A DNA stretch of 64,000 nt from contig NZ_CP118962.1 in the NCBI RefSeq assembly GCF_029024925.1, positions 222,501 to 286,500 of the forward strand, read 5' to 3'. Position 1 is the first letter of the stretch, and every line of letters starts with the position of its first letter. Source of the stretch: Enterococcus faecalis. Lineage in GTDB: Bacteria; Bacillota; Bacilli; Lactobacillales; Enterococcaceae. The position numbers and the translations under genes were made by a program. Under the pieces are notes generated by a model. That model was not told the DNA's origin, searched no databases, and saw only the letters and a list, made by a program, of their open reading frames with translations. This document shows, in pieces, positions 1-12,036 of the stretch.

Positions 1-56
1 CTTGAAAACCGTCAGGCGGGTAAAACCGTGCAAGGGTTCGAATCCCTTATCCTCCT
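1..56 (+). tRNA. tRNA-Ser(UGA), 5' end outside the window
   Basis: This is the 3' part of a serine tRNA beginning at the anticodon region. It is identical over its visible length to the complete tRNA-Ser at 532-621, including the variable arm and the acceptor end ATCCTCC plus T. It opens the first of two tandem tRNA blocks. Confidence 0.93.
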
Positions 57-89
57 TTCTTAGGAATTAAATTTCCTTGGTCTAATTAT

Positions 90-163
<74 letters not shown>

Positions 164-201
164 TTGCTTTTGATTTCAAAAGCACATAAAAAGAAAAGTA
201 T

Positions 202-278
202 GGTTTGGTAGTTCAGCTGGTTAGAATGCCTGCCTGTCACGCAGGAGGTCGCGGGTTCGAGTCCCGTCCAGACCGCCA
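202..278 (+). tRNA. tRNA-Asp(GUC)
   Basis: Acceptor GGTTTGG pairs with CCAGACC and the anticodon is GTC in the loop CTGTCAC. The discriminator is G, followed here by CCA; the second copy at 777-850 lacks this CCA, so it may be chance sequence. Confidence 0.94.
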
Positions 279-279
279 T

Positions 280-350
280 GCGGGTGTAGTTTAGTGGTAA
301 AACCACAGCCTTCCAAGCTGTTGTCGCGAGTTCGATTCTCGTCACCCGCT
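280..350 (+). tRNA. tRNA-Gly(UCC)
   Basis: Acceptor GCGGGTG/CACCCGC with discriminator T, anticodon TCC, and T loop TTCGATT. It starts one base after the preceding tRNA-Asp with its CCA and is identical to the copy at 943-1013. Confidence 0.94.
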
Positions 351-359
351 TTTCTTTTT

Positions 360-433
<74 letters not shown>

Positions 434-447
434 TAATTTTATAAAAT

Positions 448-519
448 GGCCCGTTGGTCAAGCGGTTAAGACACCGCCCTTTCACGGCGGTAACACGGGT
501 TCGAGTCCCGTACGGGTCA
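448..519 (+). tRNA. tRNA-Glu(UUC)
   Basis: Acceptor GGCCCGT/ACGGGTC with discriminator A and anticodon TTC in CTTTCAC. It closes the first tandem block and is repeated at 1214-1285. Confidence 0.95.
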
Positions 520-531
520 TAGTTTTGTTAC

Positions 532-621
532 GGAGGATTACCCAAGTCCGGCTGAAGGGAACGGTCTTGAAAACCGTCAGGCGGGTAAAACCGTGCAAGG
601 GTTCGAATCCCTTATCCTCCT
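532..621 (+). tRNA. tRNA-Ser(UGA)
   Basis: Complete serine tRNA with acceptor GGAGGAT/ATCCTCC, anticodon TGA and a long class II variable arm. It starts the second tandem block. The spacer to the following tRNA-fMet differs from that of the first block at only two bases. Confidence 0.95.
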
Positions 622-654
622 TTCTTAGGAATTAAGTTTCCTTAGTCTAATTAT

Positions 655-728
<74 letters not shown>

Positions 729-776
729 TTGCTTTTATTTTTTAAAGCATACATTTGCATAAAGCAAAAACGAATT

Positions 777-850
777 GGTTTGGTAGTTCAGCTGGTTAGA
801 ATGCCTGCCTGTCACGCAGGAGGTCGCGGGTTCGAGTCCCGTCCAGACCG
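777..850 (+). tRNA. tRNA-Asp(GUC), second copy
   Basis: Identical to the body of 202-275 with anticodon GTC. It is followed by T-rich spacer instead of CCA. Confidence 0.94.
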
Positions 851-855
851 TTTTT

Positions 856-928
856 GGCTCGGTAGCTCAGTTGGTAGAGCAATGGATTGAAGCTCCATGT
901 GTCGGCAGTTCGATTCTGTCCCGCGCCA
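856..928 (+). tRNA. tRNA-Phe(GAA)
   Basis: Anticodon GAA in the loop TTGAAGC. The acceptor 5' strand GGCTCGG faces CCGCGCC, leaving one T-C mismatch at the fourth pair, which I recall as common in tRNA-Phe of lactic acid bacteria. It is present only in the second tandem block. Confidence 0.92.
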
Positions 929-942
929 TCCAAGAAAAATTT

Positions 943-1013
943 GCGGGTGTAGTTTAGTGGTAAAACCACAGCCTTCCAAGCTGTTGTCGCGAGTTCGATT
1001 CTCGTCACCCGCT
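943..1013 (+). tRNA. tRNA-Gly(UCC), second copy
   Basis: Identical to 280-350, with anticodon TCC. Confidence 0.94.
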
Positions 1014-1026
1014 TTTTTCTTATTTT

Positions 1027-1100
<74 letters not shown>

Positions 1101-1110
1101 TTTATTTCTT

Positions 1111-1198
1111 GGGGAAGTACTCAAGTGGCTGAAGAGGCGCCCCTGCTAAGGGTGTAGGTCGGGAAACCGGCGCGAGGGTTCAAATCCCTCCTTCTCCG
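1111..1198 (+). tRNA. tRNA-Ser(GCU)
   Basis: Class II tRNA with a long variable arm and anticodon GCT. Acceptor GGGGAAG pairs with CTTCTCC through one G-U pair; the discriminator is G. It is present only in the second tandem block. Confidence 0.93.
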
Positions 1199-1213
1199 TT
1201 TTTTCTTTTTAAT

Positions 1214-1285
1214 GGCCCGTTGGTCAAGCGGTTAAGACACCGCCCTTTCACGGCGGTAACACGGGTTCGAGTCCCGTACGGGTCA
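1214..1285 (+). tRNA. tRNA-Glu(UUC), second copy
   Basis: Identical to 448-519. It is the last tRNA of the array and is followed at once by a terminator. Confidence 0.95.
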
Positions 1286-1290
1286 TAGTG

Positions 1291-1323
1291 AAGCATACAA
1301 ACATTGTTTGTATGCTTTTTTTA
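1291..1323 (+). terminator. Terminator of the tRNA array
   Basis: A perfect 12-bp stem (AAGCATACAAAC/GTTTGTATGCTT) with an ATT loop runs into a T tract. It directly follows the last tRNA-Glu. Confidence 0.9.
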
Positions 1324-1336
1324 TTTTTATTACGCG

Positions 1337-2393
1337 AATTGTAAAATTAAGTTAGAAAAATAAAAAGGCATTTATGGTACACTCAAATTGTATTTCCGAC
1401 GAAAGAAAACAAAGGAGTGTAACCATAAATGACCTACAAACATCTTACCATAGACGAACTGACAATGATAGAATCATATTATCTTCAACATAATAAACCG
1501 GTTGAAATCGCTAACCGAATGGGTCGTGCTATACAAACTATTTATAATGTAGTCAATAAGTTCAAGCAAGGCAAGACTGCTCTTGATTATTGGCACCAGT
1601 ATAAAGAAAATAAGAAAAAATGTGGTAGAAAAGTCATTCAATTACCTGCTCATGAAGTAGATTACATTAAAGAGAAAGTCACTCTTGGTTGGACGCCTGA
1701 CGTCATTATCGGGCGAAAAGAAAGGCCTGTTTCATGCGGTATGAGAACACTTTATCGTTTATTTTCTAAAGGGATATTTGATATTGACACACTACCGATG
1801 AAAGGTAAAAGAAAACCCAATGGTCATCAGGAAAAACGGGGAAAACAACAATATCAGCGCTCAATCCATGATCGACCTGATAATTATCCTGATTTCAATT
1901 CTGAGTTTGGTCACCTTGAAGGTGATACGATCGTTGGCATTCATCATAAAAGTGCCGTCATTACTTTAGTTGAAAGATTATCTAAAGTCATTATCACGAT
2001 TAAACCCAACGGCCGTAAGGCATTAGATATTGAAACCGCCCTTAATCAATGGTTTTCTCGCTTCCCTAAAAACTTCTTTAAATCTATTACGTTTGACTGT
2101 GGAAAAGAATTTTCTAACTGGAAAGCCATTAGTAACCAACACGATATTGATATATATTTTGCGGACCCTGGAACACCTTCTCAACGCCCATTAAACGAGA
2201 ATTCTAACGGGATTCTGCGTCGTAATGGACTGCCGAAATCAATGGATTTTAGAGAAGTGAATCAGACATTTATTTCCAGTGTCAGCAATCAACGTAATCA
2301 TATTCCAAGAAAATCATTGAATTACAGAACACCAATTGAGATATTTTTGAGCTATGTACAAGAAGCATTTTATTCTAACTTAATTTGACAAAT
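1337..2393 (+). mobile_element. IS30-family insertion sequence (IS6770/IS1062-like)
   Basis: One transposase gene is flanked by inverted repeats: TTGTAAAATTAAGTTAGAA on the left and, read inward on the right, TTGTCAAATTAAGTTAGAA, with one mismatch. The size is about 1.05 kb, as expected for the family. The outer ends are uncertain by a few bases, and I could not define the short target duplication. The element sits between the tRNA terminator and the bgl operon promoter. Confidence 0.85.
1429..2388 (+). CDS. IS30-family transposase
   Basis: This 319-residue DDE transposase catalyses cut-and-paste movement of the surrounding element. An N-terminal helix-turn-helix covers about residues 5-45. 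The catalytic triad is visible as D166 (in GHLEGDT), D223 (TFDCGKEF) and E257 (LNENSNG). The family motif near E257 reads QRPLNENSNG, the variant I associate with enterococcal IS6770/IS1062 types. The start is preceded by AAAGGAGTG. The frame is intact and of full family length, so the element may be active. Confidence 0.93.
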   Translation: MTYKHLTIDELTMIESYYLQHNKPVEIANRMGRAIQTIYNVVNKFKQGKTALDYWHQYKENKKKCGRKVIQLPAHEVDYIKEKVTLGWTPDVIIGRKERPVSCGMRTLYRLFSKGIFDIDTLPMKGKRKPNGHQEKRGKQQYQRSIHDRPDNYPDFNSEFGHLEGDTIVGIHHKSAVITLVERLSKVIITIKPNGRKALDIETALNQWFSRFPKNFFKSITFDCGKEFSNWKAISNQHDIDIYFADPGTPSQRPLNENSNGILRRNGLPKSMDFREVNQTFISSVSNQRNHIPRKSLNYRTPIEIFLSYVQEAFYSNLI

Positions 2394-2413
2394 CATATTA
2401 CAAAAAAATGTCG

Positions 2414-2450
2414 TTGAAAGCGTTGACATTTGTTGTAAATATGTTATTCT
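2414..2450 (+). promoter_or_regulatory. bgl promoter overlapped by a CcpA cre site
   Basis: TTGAAAGCGTTGACA at 2414-2428 matches the cre consensus WTGNAANCGNWNNCW at every fixed position. Its right part is also the -35 hexamer TTGACA (2423-2428), followed after 16 bp by TATTCT. CcpA bound here would block RNA polymerase, so catabolite repression of the bgl operon is inferred. Confidence 0.85.
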
Positions 2451-2476
2451 TTGAATGTAGGGATAAGTAAATAGAT

Positions 2477-2569
2477 GGATAGTGATTGTTTAAAGACAAG
2501 CTAAACCTAATTTTTTCATGAAGCGACAGGTGTGTCGTTCTTTTTGAAGAAATTGGGTTTTTCTTTTTT
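2477..2569 (+). promoter_or_regulatory. BglG/LicT-type antiterminator (RAT) and terminator leader
   Basis: The segment 2477-2507 resembles the ribonucleic antiterminator bound by BglG/LicT proteins (GGAT, then AAGCTAAACCT at the 3' side). Its last bases AAACCT are also the first bases of a terminator: AAACCTAATTTTTTC (2503-2517) pairs with GAAGAAATTGGGTTT (2546-2560), followed by a T tract. The two structures are mutually exclusive, the standard arrangement for beta-glucoside induction. No antiterminator gene lies in the window. Confidence 0.85.
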
Positions 2570-2595
2570 CAACGAAACACAAAGGAGGTGGGGCA

Positions 2596-6802
<4,207 letters not shown>

Positions 6803-6822
6803 AAAATGAGGGGAAATAAAAA

Positions 6823-7641
6823 ATGAAAAAACGATTGACGATTGTGGGGATGCTTTTTCTGGCCATTTTAGTAATGGTTGGTTGTGGTAAAAATCAGCAA
6901 GCAACGACAAAAGAAAAAGAGACAAAACCTGAAGAACTAACTCTTTACATTGTGCGCCATGGAAAAACCATGTTAAATACGACGGACCGCGTACAAGGAT
7001 GGTCAGATGCGGTCTTAACACCAGAAGGTGAAAAAGTTGTGACAGCAACTGGGATTGGTTTGAAAGATGTTGCCTTTCAAAATGCATATAGTAGTGATAG
7101 TGGCCGCGCCTTGCAAACTGCTCAACTTATTTTAGATCAAAATAAAGCAGGCAAAGACCTTGAAGTCGTGCGTGACCCAGATTTACGTGAATTTAATTTT
7201 GGTAGCTATGAAGGGGATTTAAACAAGACAATGTGGCAGGATATTGCTGATGATCAAGGTGTTTCCTTAGAAGAATTTATGAAAAACATGACCCCTGAAT
7301 CTTTTGCCAACAGTGTAGCTAAACTGGATCAACAGCGCGAGGAAAGCAAGAATAACTGGCCTGCAGAAGACTATGCTACAATTACCAAACGTTTGAAAAA
7401 AGGCTTAGATAAAATTGTTGCCACAGAATCAGCCAATCCCGGAAATGGCAATGTTTTAGTGGTCTCTCATGGCTTGAGTATTTCAGCGTTGTTAGCAACT
7501 TTATTTGATGATTTTAAAGTCCCAGAAGGCGGGTTGAAGAATGCTAGTGTCACAACAATTCATTACAAAAATGGCGAATATACTTTGGATAAAGTCAATG
7601 ATGTCAGCTACTTAGAAGCAGGCGAAAAAGAATCAAAATAA
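6823..7641 (+). CDS. Histidine phosphatase (phosphoglycerate mutase-like) lipoprotein
   Basis: A 272-residue protein with a lipoprotein signal peptide; the lipobox ends MVGC with C21 as the lipidated residue. The catalytic core has R45-H46-G47 in IVRHGKT, E123 in LREFNFGSYEG and the second histidine H216 in VVSHG. These mark a membrane-anchored acid phosphatase-like member of the histidine phosphatase superfamily facing outside. Its substrate is unknown. It lies 20 bp after the second GH1 gene and ends at a strong terminator, so it is probably the last gene of the bgl operon. The last 13 codons and stop are duplicated about 0.95 kb downstream. Confidence 0.85.
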   Translation: MKKRLTIVGMLFLAILVMVGCGKNQQATTKEKETKPEELTLYIVRHGKTMLNTTDRVQGWSDAVLTPEGEKVVTATGIGLKDVAFQNAYSSDSGRALQTAQLILDQNKAGKDLEVVRDPDLREFNFGSYEGDLNKTMWQDIADDQGVSLEEFMKNMTPESFANSVAKLDQQREESKNNWPAEDYATITKRLKKGLDKIVATESANPGNGNVLVVSHGLSISALLATLFDDFKVPEGGLKNASVTTIHYKNGEYTLDKVNDVSYLEAGEKESK

Positions 7642-7716
7642 TCTAAGGCATCGAGAAACGGTCTAGTTAGGAGTTGGTGGAGCAAGAAAAGGGTTGCTTC
7701 ACCAACTCCTATTGTT
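7604..7716 (+). repeat. 113-bp direct repeat, copy A
   Basis: The repeat covers the last codons and stop of the histidine phosphatase gene plus most of its terminator. It matches 8550-8662 with a single substitution (the base at 7649 is g, its partner a). Confidence 0.95.
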
Positions 7717-7722
7717 TTTTAT
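7668..7722 (+). terminator. Terminator of the bgl operon
   Basis: TAGGAGTTGGTGGAGCAA pairs with TTGCTTCACCAACTCCTA (18 bp, one G-U) over an 8-nt loop, followed by a T tract. Confidence 0.92.
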
Positions 7723-8260
7723 TAAAAGTGAAGGCTTACCTCATCACATTTTTAAATAGAAGTGGTTCGAGCTCAAAAATGATTTATCGCATAACTATGC
7801 TGACTAGATTTTGGACCGTTTTTTTTACTAACTGAATAAAAGCATGTTCTGATGGGGTATTTTTACATTTATATTAAGTGAAAATTAGAAATTATTTTTT
7901 TAATTAGTGAATCAACTATTAAATAAATAGCATGAAAACATTGTGACATGTATCTGTTAAAAACCAGTCCTTTTTATGACTATTGTTGTTTTAGTTAATG
8001 AAATAGGTTGTTATTTATTATCTAAATTGTATAAGGCTGTTACTATGCTTGCTTATATTAGTAATGTGTCCCTATAAAATAGAATAATAGCTATGTCTAT
8101 TTAAAATAGTGTATGCTACTATTTTTTACAACAGACAAATTTATGAAAGTAAGACTGTTTGTTGAAAAATAATTTATATATTAATGAAAAAGTTTAAGAA
8201 AGTGTATTGATGGTTTCAAGTGAAGCGATATAATTAATTTCATTAGAGAGAAGTGGTAGA
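7723..8260. other. AT-rich stretch without a recognisable gene
   Basis: About 540 bases of very AT-rich sequence form the first part of the insert bracketed by the 113-bp repeats. I see no long open frame, no tRNA and no clear inverted repeat. A GAGAGAAGTGG sequence at its end is the likely ribosome site for the small membrane protein gene. Confidence 0.6.
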
Positions 8261-8503
8261 ATGGCGAGAAAGCAATGGTTTATTGTTAAGTCAATGTTAC
8301 TATCATTCCTTATTTTGGGAGTCCTTTCCTTCATTTTCAAAGAATATATTTTTGAAAATGTTGGTTTATTGAGGGCTTCGTTAGCTCTGATAGTATTTTT
8401 CATTGGCGAGTATATCTATTTAGACTATACTTTATCAAATAACAGGGCTTTATTGATCTGTTCGGTGTTGATATTTCTGCTTTCAGCTTCATTGTTATTT
8501 TAA
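8261..8503 (+). CDS. Small membrane protein of unknown function
   Basis: An 80-residue hydrophobic protein with a basic start (MARKQWF) and about three predicted membrane segments at 8-26, 36-54 and 62-79. I do not recognise a family. It is the only plausible gene in the insert flanked by the direct repeats, and its sequence is more AT-rich than its neighbours, consistent with recent acquisition. Small multi-span proteins of this kind include immunity proteins, but nothing here shows that role. Confidence 0.55.
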   Translation: MARKQWFIVKSMLLSFLILGVLSFIFKEYIFENVGLLRASLALIVFFIGEYIYLDYTLSNNRALLICSVLIFLLSASLLF

Positions 8504-8549
8504 TAAGGGAAGTGTAGGAAAAATAAATGATGATTTGAGACGGTTATTA

Positions 8550-8662
8550 TCAGCTACTTAGAAGCAGGCGAAAAAGAATCAAAATAATCTAAGACATCGA
8601 GAAACGGTCTAGTTAGGAGTTGGTGGAGCAAGAAAAGGGTTGCTTCACCAACTCCTATTGTT
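8550..8662 (+). repeat. 113-bp direct repeat, copy B
   Basis: A copy of 7604-7716 with one substitution. It holds the terminal codons of the histidine phosphatase out of their gene context, together with a second complete terminator hairpin. Confidence 0.95.
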
Positions 8663-8678
8663 GTGTTCTTTTTTTATT
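8614..8678 (+). terminator. Duplicated terminator after the small membrane protein gene
   Basis: The same 18-bp stem as at 7668-7711; the T tract is interrupted (TTGTTGTGTTC) before seven T residues. It would end transcription of the inserted gene. Confidence 0.8.
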
Positions 8679-8724
8679 AAAGGTAGAATCAGAAAGAAGA
8701 ATTTTTTCATTGGGAGGAAATGAG

Positions 8725-9468
8725 ATGAAAAATAGAACAAAATCACGCTGGAAAAAAATTGTCCTAGGACTTGGGCTTTTTTTAGTAATCTTAGTCATCG
8801 GTTTGACTATTTTTATTAAAAATAGTACGTATCAAGCAACCGATTCAGCCTTAAAAATAAGTCAAAGTGCCACGCAAGAAAAAAACTATGATTATTATAC
8901 AAACGGGCAAAAAAATGATACAGCACTGATTTTTTATCCAGGGGCATTGGTTGCGCCCGCTAGTTATAGTGAATGGGCGCAAGAAGTTGCTACGAAAGGT
9001 TATGATGTCTATGTTGTTCATTTACCTTTGAATTTAGCGGTTCTTGCACCAAATGCTGCAGAACAAATTATAAAGGATCATCCACAACAAAACTTCGTTT
9101 TGGCTGGGCATTCTCTGGGTGGTGTGATGGCTAGTCGTTTTGTAGCGGAAAATGAGCAACGAATCAAAGGCATGATTTATTTAGCCAGCTATCCTGACGA
9201 AAAAGGTGCACTAAACAAGCAAGATCTGCCGGTTCTGTCAATAACAGCCACAAACGATGGTGTTTTAAATTGGACTAGCTACCAAAAAGCCAAACAGTTT
9301 TTGCCAAAAGATACGCAGTATGTATCTATCGAAGGTGGGAATCATGCAGGGTTTGGTAATTACGGTGTCCAAAAAGGAGACAACAAAGCGACAATTTCTA
9401 ACGAGCAACAGCAAACAGAAATCAGTCAATTGATTGTAGCGTGGCTACAATCACGCCCCAATAAATAA
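8725..9468 (+). CDS. Membrane-anchored alpha/beta hydrolase
   Basis: A 247-residue protein with a basic N-terminus and one membrane segment at about 11-31; the rest is probably extracytoplasmic. It has the alpha/beta hydrolase fold with nucleophile S130 in GHSLGG, acid D178 (TATNDG) and H207 (GGNHAGF). The sequence resembles the Abhydrolase_5 type. The substrate is unknown. I chose the ATG behind TGGGAGGAAATGAG; a longer frame starting at 8620 would lie inside the terminator repeat. It is a single gene ending at a bidirectional terminator. Confidence 0.85.
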   Translation: MKNRTKSRWKKIVLGLGLFLVILVIGLTIFIKNSTYQATDSALKISQSATQEKNYDYYTNGQKNDTALIFYPGALVAPASYSEWAQEVATKGYDVYVVHLPLNLAVLAPNAAEQIIKDHPQQNFVLAGHSLGGVMASRFVAENEQRIKGMIYLASYPDEKGALNKQDLPVLSITATNDGVLNWTSYQKAKQFLPKDTQYVSIEGGNHAGFGNYGVQKGDNKATISNEQQQTEISQLIVAWLQSRPNK

Positions 9469-9472
9469 TCCG

Positions 9473-9507
9473 ATGAGCCGAAATGTTATTTTTTCGGCTC
9501 ATTTTTA
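9473..9507. terminator. Bidirectional terminator between hydrolase gene and adaA
   Basis: ATGAGCCGAAA/TTTCGGCTCAT stem with T tracts in both directions; its right arm overlaps the last codons of adaA. Confidence 0.85.
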
Positions 9508-10052
9508 CTGCGATAAACAGAGGGGGTTACGCCTGTTTCTTTTTTAAAAGTGGTGGCAAAATATGCTGCGGTTTGGAAGCCAACTTTTTTCGCGATTTGT
9601 TGAATCGTAAGGGGTGAATGGAGAAGCAATTCTTGGGCTTGCCTAATTCGGATACTTGTTAAATAAGCTAATGGGGTTTGTTTTGTCTGTTCCTTAAAGG
9701 TTCGCTGCAAATGAAAGGGACTACCGTGGCAGGCTTGCGCTAAATAGTCTAAACTTAATGGTTCCGCTGAATGCCGATCAATAAATTGCTTAATTTGAGC
9801 AACCCATTCCTCGTTAGGAACGACTTGCCCGGTTGGTTGACATCTTTTACATGGACGAAAACCAAGTGTTAAAGCTTCCTGAGCCGTTTTGAAGATCAGA
9901 ACGTGGTTCTTGTTGGGCACACGGGAAGGGCACGAAGGACGACAAAAAATTTTAGTTGTGGTCACACCATAAAAAAAATCACCATCAAATTGCGTATTAT
10001 TATTTTGAATGGCTTCCCAACGTTTCTGAGTAAGTCGATACGTTGTTTTCAT
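9486..10052 (-). CDS. adaA: AdaA: methylphosphotriester-DNA methyltransferase and transcriptional activator
   Basis: A 188-residue homologue of Bacillus AdaA. The N-terminal Ada zinc domain carries four cysteines, C37 and C41 (FCRPSC) with C68 and C71 (CKRC); by homology one of them accepts methyl groups from DNA phosphotriesters. An AraC-type double helix-turn-helix fills about residues 90-185. Methylation turns the protein into an activator of alkylation-repair genes. It diverges from ogt and tag across a 138-bp promoter region, which are the obvious targets. The start was chosen behind GGGAGGTGTG; the upstream extension in the same frame is hydrophobic noise. Confidence 0.93.
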   Translation of the reverse strand: MKTTYRLTQKRWEAIQNNNTQFDGDFFYGVTTTKIFCRPSCPSRVPNKNHVLIFKTAQEALTLGFRPCKRCQPTGQVVPNEEWVAQIKQFIDRHSAEPLSLDYLAQACHGSPFHLQRTFKEQTKQTPLAYLTSIRIRQAQELLLHSPLTIQQIAKKVGFQTAAYFATTFKKETGVTPSVYRSKNEPKK

Positions 10053-10190
10053 TGTAAGCACACCTCCCGTTTTCTTCATTGTAAAAGAATCCCTAATAAA
10101 AACAAGTAAAAAGTGATAGGAGCGCAAGATTTTGAAAGCCAAAAGAATTATAATGAAGATAAGAAAAACACGAGAAAGAAGTGTAGAAAT

Positions 10191-10682
10191 ATGGCAAAAA
10201 AGATTTATTATGCGCAACAAGAATGGCAGAACGATCACTATTATCTTGGTGTGACAGACGCTGGACTAGCTTTTGTAGGTTCAGCCAATCAATCGATAGA
10301 AGAGCTGAAAAACTGGTATCCTCAAGCACAATTAGAAGCTTCTGAAAAGAAAACTGCGCCTTATAAAGAAGCATTAATAAGTTATCTTAACCAACATTCG
10401 ACAACGTTTGCTTGCCCCATAGACATCAAAGGAACGCCCTTTCAAAAAGAAGTTTGGCAGGCGTTGCAAGAAATACCTTATGGTGAGACAATGACCTATC
10501 AAGAAATTTCAGAAAAAATTGGGCGTCCACGTGCGGTTCGAGCAGTTGGCACAGCGATTGGGAAAAATCCTTTATTAATGGTCATTCCTTGCCATCGAGT
10601 CATCGGCAGCAAGGGACAATTAACCGGTTACCGTGGTGGTTTAGCAATGAAACAAGCATTATTAACATTTGAACAGTCTTAA
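10191..10682 (+). CDS. ogt: Methylated-DNA-[protein]-cysteine S-methyltransferase
   Basis: A 163-residue suicide repair protein that removes alkyl groups from O6-alkylguanine onto C134 in the invariant IPCHRV motif. The winged-helix arginine-finger region (GRPRAVRAVG, 111-120) and the C-terminal GYRGG motif are present. The ATG was chosen because MAKKIYYAQQEW starts the typical N-terminal domain; an in-frame upstream start would run into the promoter region. It diverges from adaA and is followed after 12 bp by the tag-like gene. Confidence 0.92.
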   Translation: MAKKIYYAQQEWQNDHYYLGVTDAGLAFVGSANQSIEELKNWYPQAQLEASEKKTAPYKEALISYLNQHSTTFACPIDIKGTPFQKEVWQALQEIPYGETMTYQEISEKIGRPRAVRAVGTAIGKNPLLMVIPCHRVIGSKGQLTGYRGGLAMKQALLTFEQS

Positions 10683-10694
10683 AAGGAGGCGGCG

Positions 10695-11207
10695 ATGAAC
10701 AACTATCAATGGTATACAGAACAATGGGGAAAACCTACAAGAGAGGATGATTTGCTGTTTTTATTGTTGACGGTGGGTGTTTTTCAAGTTGGTTTAAGTT
10801 GGAAAGCAGCCGCAGGGGAAAAAGTAGCATTCATGAAAAATTTTTGCCAAATGAAGCCGGAAAAAGTTGCCGCGCTGTTGCCTGACGAAGTCGATCGAAT
10901 AGTAGCTGATCCAGATATGATTCGCAATCGGCGCAAAATTGAAGCAACCATTAAAAATGCGCAAGCAATTTTAAAAGTACAAGAAGAATTTGGCAGTTTT
11001 GCCAATTATCTATGGCAATTTGTAAAAAACGTCCCCGTTTTATCTATTTATGAAGAAGCATACCAAGTCCCGCGCACACAGCTTTTGTCAGATAACGTAG
11101 CAAAAGACTTAAAAAAAAGAGGATTTTCTTTTGTAGGTCCGATTGTCACCAATATGTTTCTGAAAGCTAGCGGGATTATCCAGGTGGAAATTTTAAATCC
11201 AGAATAA
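10695..11207 (+). CDS. tag: DNA-3-methyladenine glycosylase I-like protein
   Basis: A 170-residue member of the Tag family, which excises 3-methyladenine in base-excision repair. The family signature is clear: W-x-E-x-W-G near the start, QVGLSWKA, IRNRRKIEATIKNAQ at about 76-90, and KKRGFSFVGP near 140. The N-terminal cysteine and C-terminal His/Cys that bind the structural zinc in E. coli Tag are missing, so this belongs to the zinc-less branch. The AGGAGGCGG site and position 12 bp after ogt place it in an alkylation-repair operon facing adaA. Confidence 0.88.
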   Translation: MNNYQWYTEQWGKPTREDDLLFLLLTVGVFQVGLSWKAAAGEKVAFMKNFCQMKPEKVAALLPDEVDRIVADPDMIRNRRKIEATIKNAQAILKVQEEFGSFANYLWQFVKNVPVLSIYEEAYQVPRTQLLSDNVAKDLKKRGFSFVGPIVTNMFLKASGIIQVEILNPE

Positions 11208-11219
11208 AGGAGTGTTAGG

Positions 11220-11894
11220 ATGTTTGAAAATGAATCTCTCAGTTTTGAAGAACAAACAATTATTCAAGCAGCAGAGCGTTATGTTCAACAAGAATTAGCC
11301 AACGAAGCAAGTGGCCATGACTGGTGGCATATTTATCGAGTGACACAATTAGCAAAAACAATTGCAGAGAAAGAACAAGCAAATTTATTTTTATGTATAT
11401 TAACAGCATTGTTACATGATATTGGCGATGAAAAATTTAACGAAAGTGAAGAGGCTGGCTTGCTAAAGGTGCAACAATGGTTGGAAGCAAATAACGTATC
11501 AACAGAGCAAACGAATCACATCCTTTCCATTATTGCTAATATGTCCTTTAAAGGAGGAAATACTGGGAAAACAGTTACTACATTAGAAGGAAAAGTGATC
11601 CAGGATGCGGATCGACTAGATGCCATCGGCGCAATTGGAATTGCACGGGTGATGGCTTATTCGGGAAATAAAGGCCGTTTAATTCACGATCCTCACAAAC
11701 AACCTCGTGAACAGTTAACCCAAGAAGAATACCGGAATGGGGAAGATACTGCTATTATGCATTTTTATGAGAAACTTTTAAAGTTAAAGGAACAAATGAA
11801 TACAAATTATGGTCGCTTATTGGCGGAAAAGCGTCATCAATTTATGGAACTTTATCTGGAGGAATTTTATCAAGAGTGGGACGGACACCGATAA
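11220..11894 (+). CDS. HD-domain phosphohydrolase
   Basis: A 224-residue HD hydrolase. Metal ligands are visible as H37 (HDWWH), H66-D67 (LLHDIGD) and an aspartate in the QDADRLDAIGAIG segment. The layout matches the YedJ/YpgQ group, metal-dependent phosphohydrolases that act on nucleotides. It follows tag by 12 bp with an AAAGGAGTG site and may be the last gene of the repair operon. The substrate is not shown by the sequence. Confidence 0.85.
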   Translation: MFENESLSFEEQTIIQAAERYVQQELANEASGHDWWHIYRVTQLAKTIAEKEQANLFLCILTALLHDIGDEKFNESEEAGLLKVQQWLEANNVSTEQTNHILSIIANMSFKGGNTGKTVTTLEGKVIQDADRLDAIGAIGIARVMAYSGNKGRLIHDPHKQPREQLTQEEYRNGEDTAIMHFYEKLLKLKEQMNTNYGRLLAEKRHQFMELYLEEFYQEWDGHR

Positions 11895-12036
11895 ATGAGG
11901 GCCAACTAAAACAGTCAGTACATTTCTTTTTGAATTTTAAGAGAACTCTTTTTTACAAATACCTCAGAAGTGGTAAAATGATGGATGAATAAACGGGTGG
12001 TTTATCTTAGTTTTACGTTACATATAGGAGGTAATT

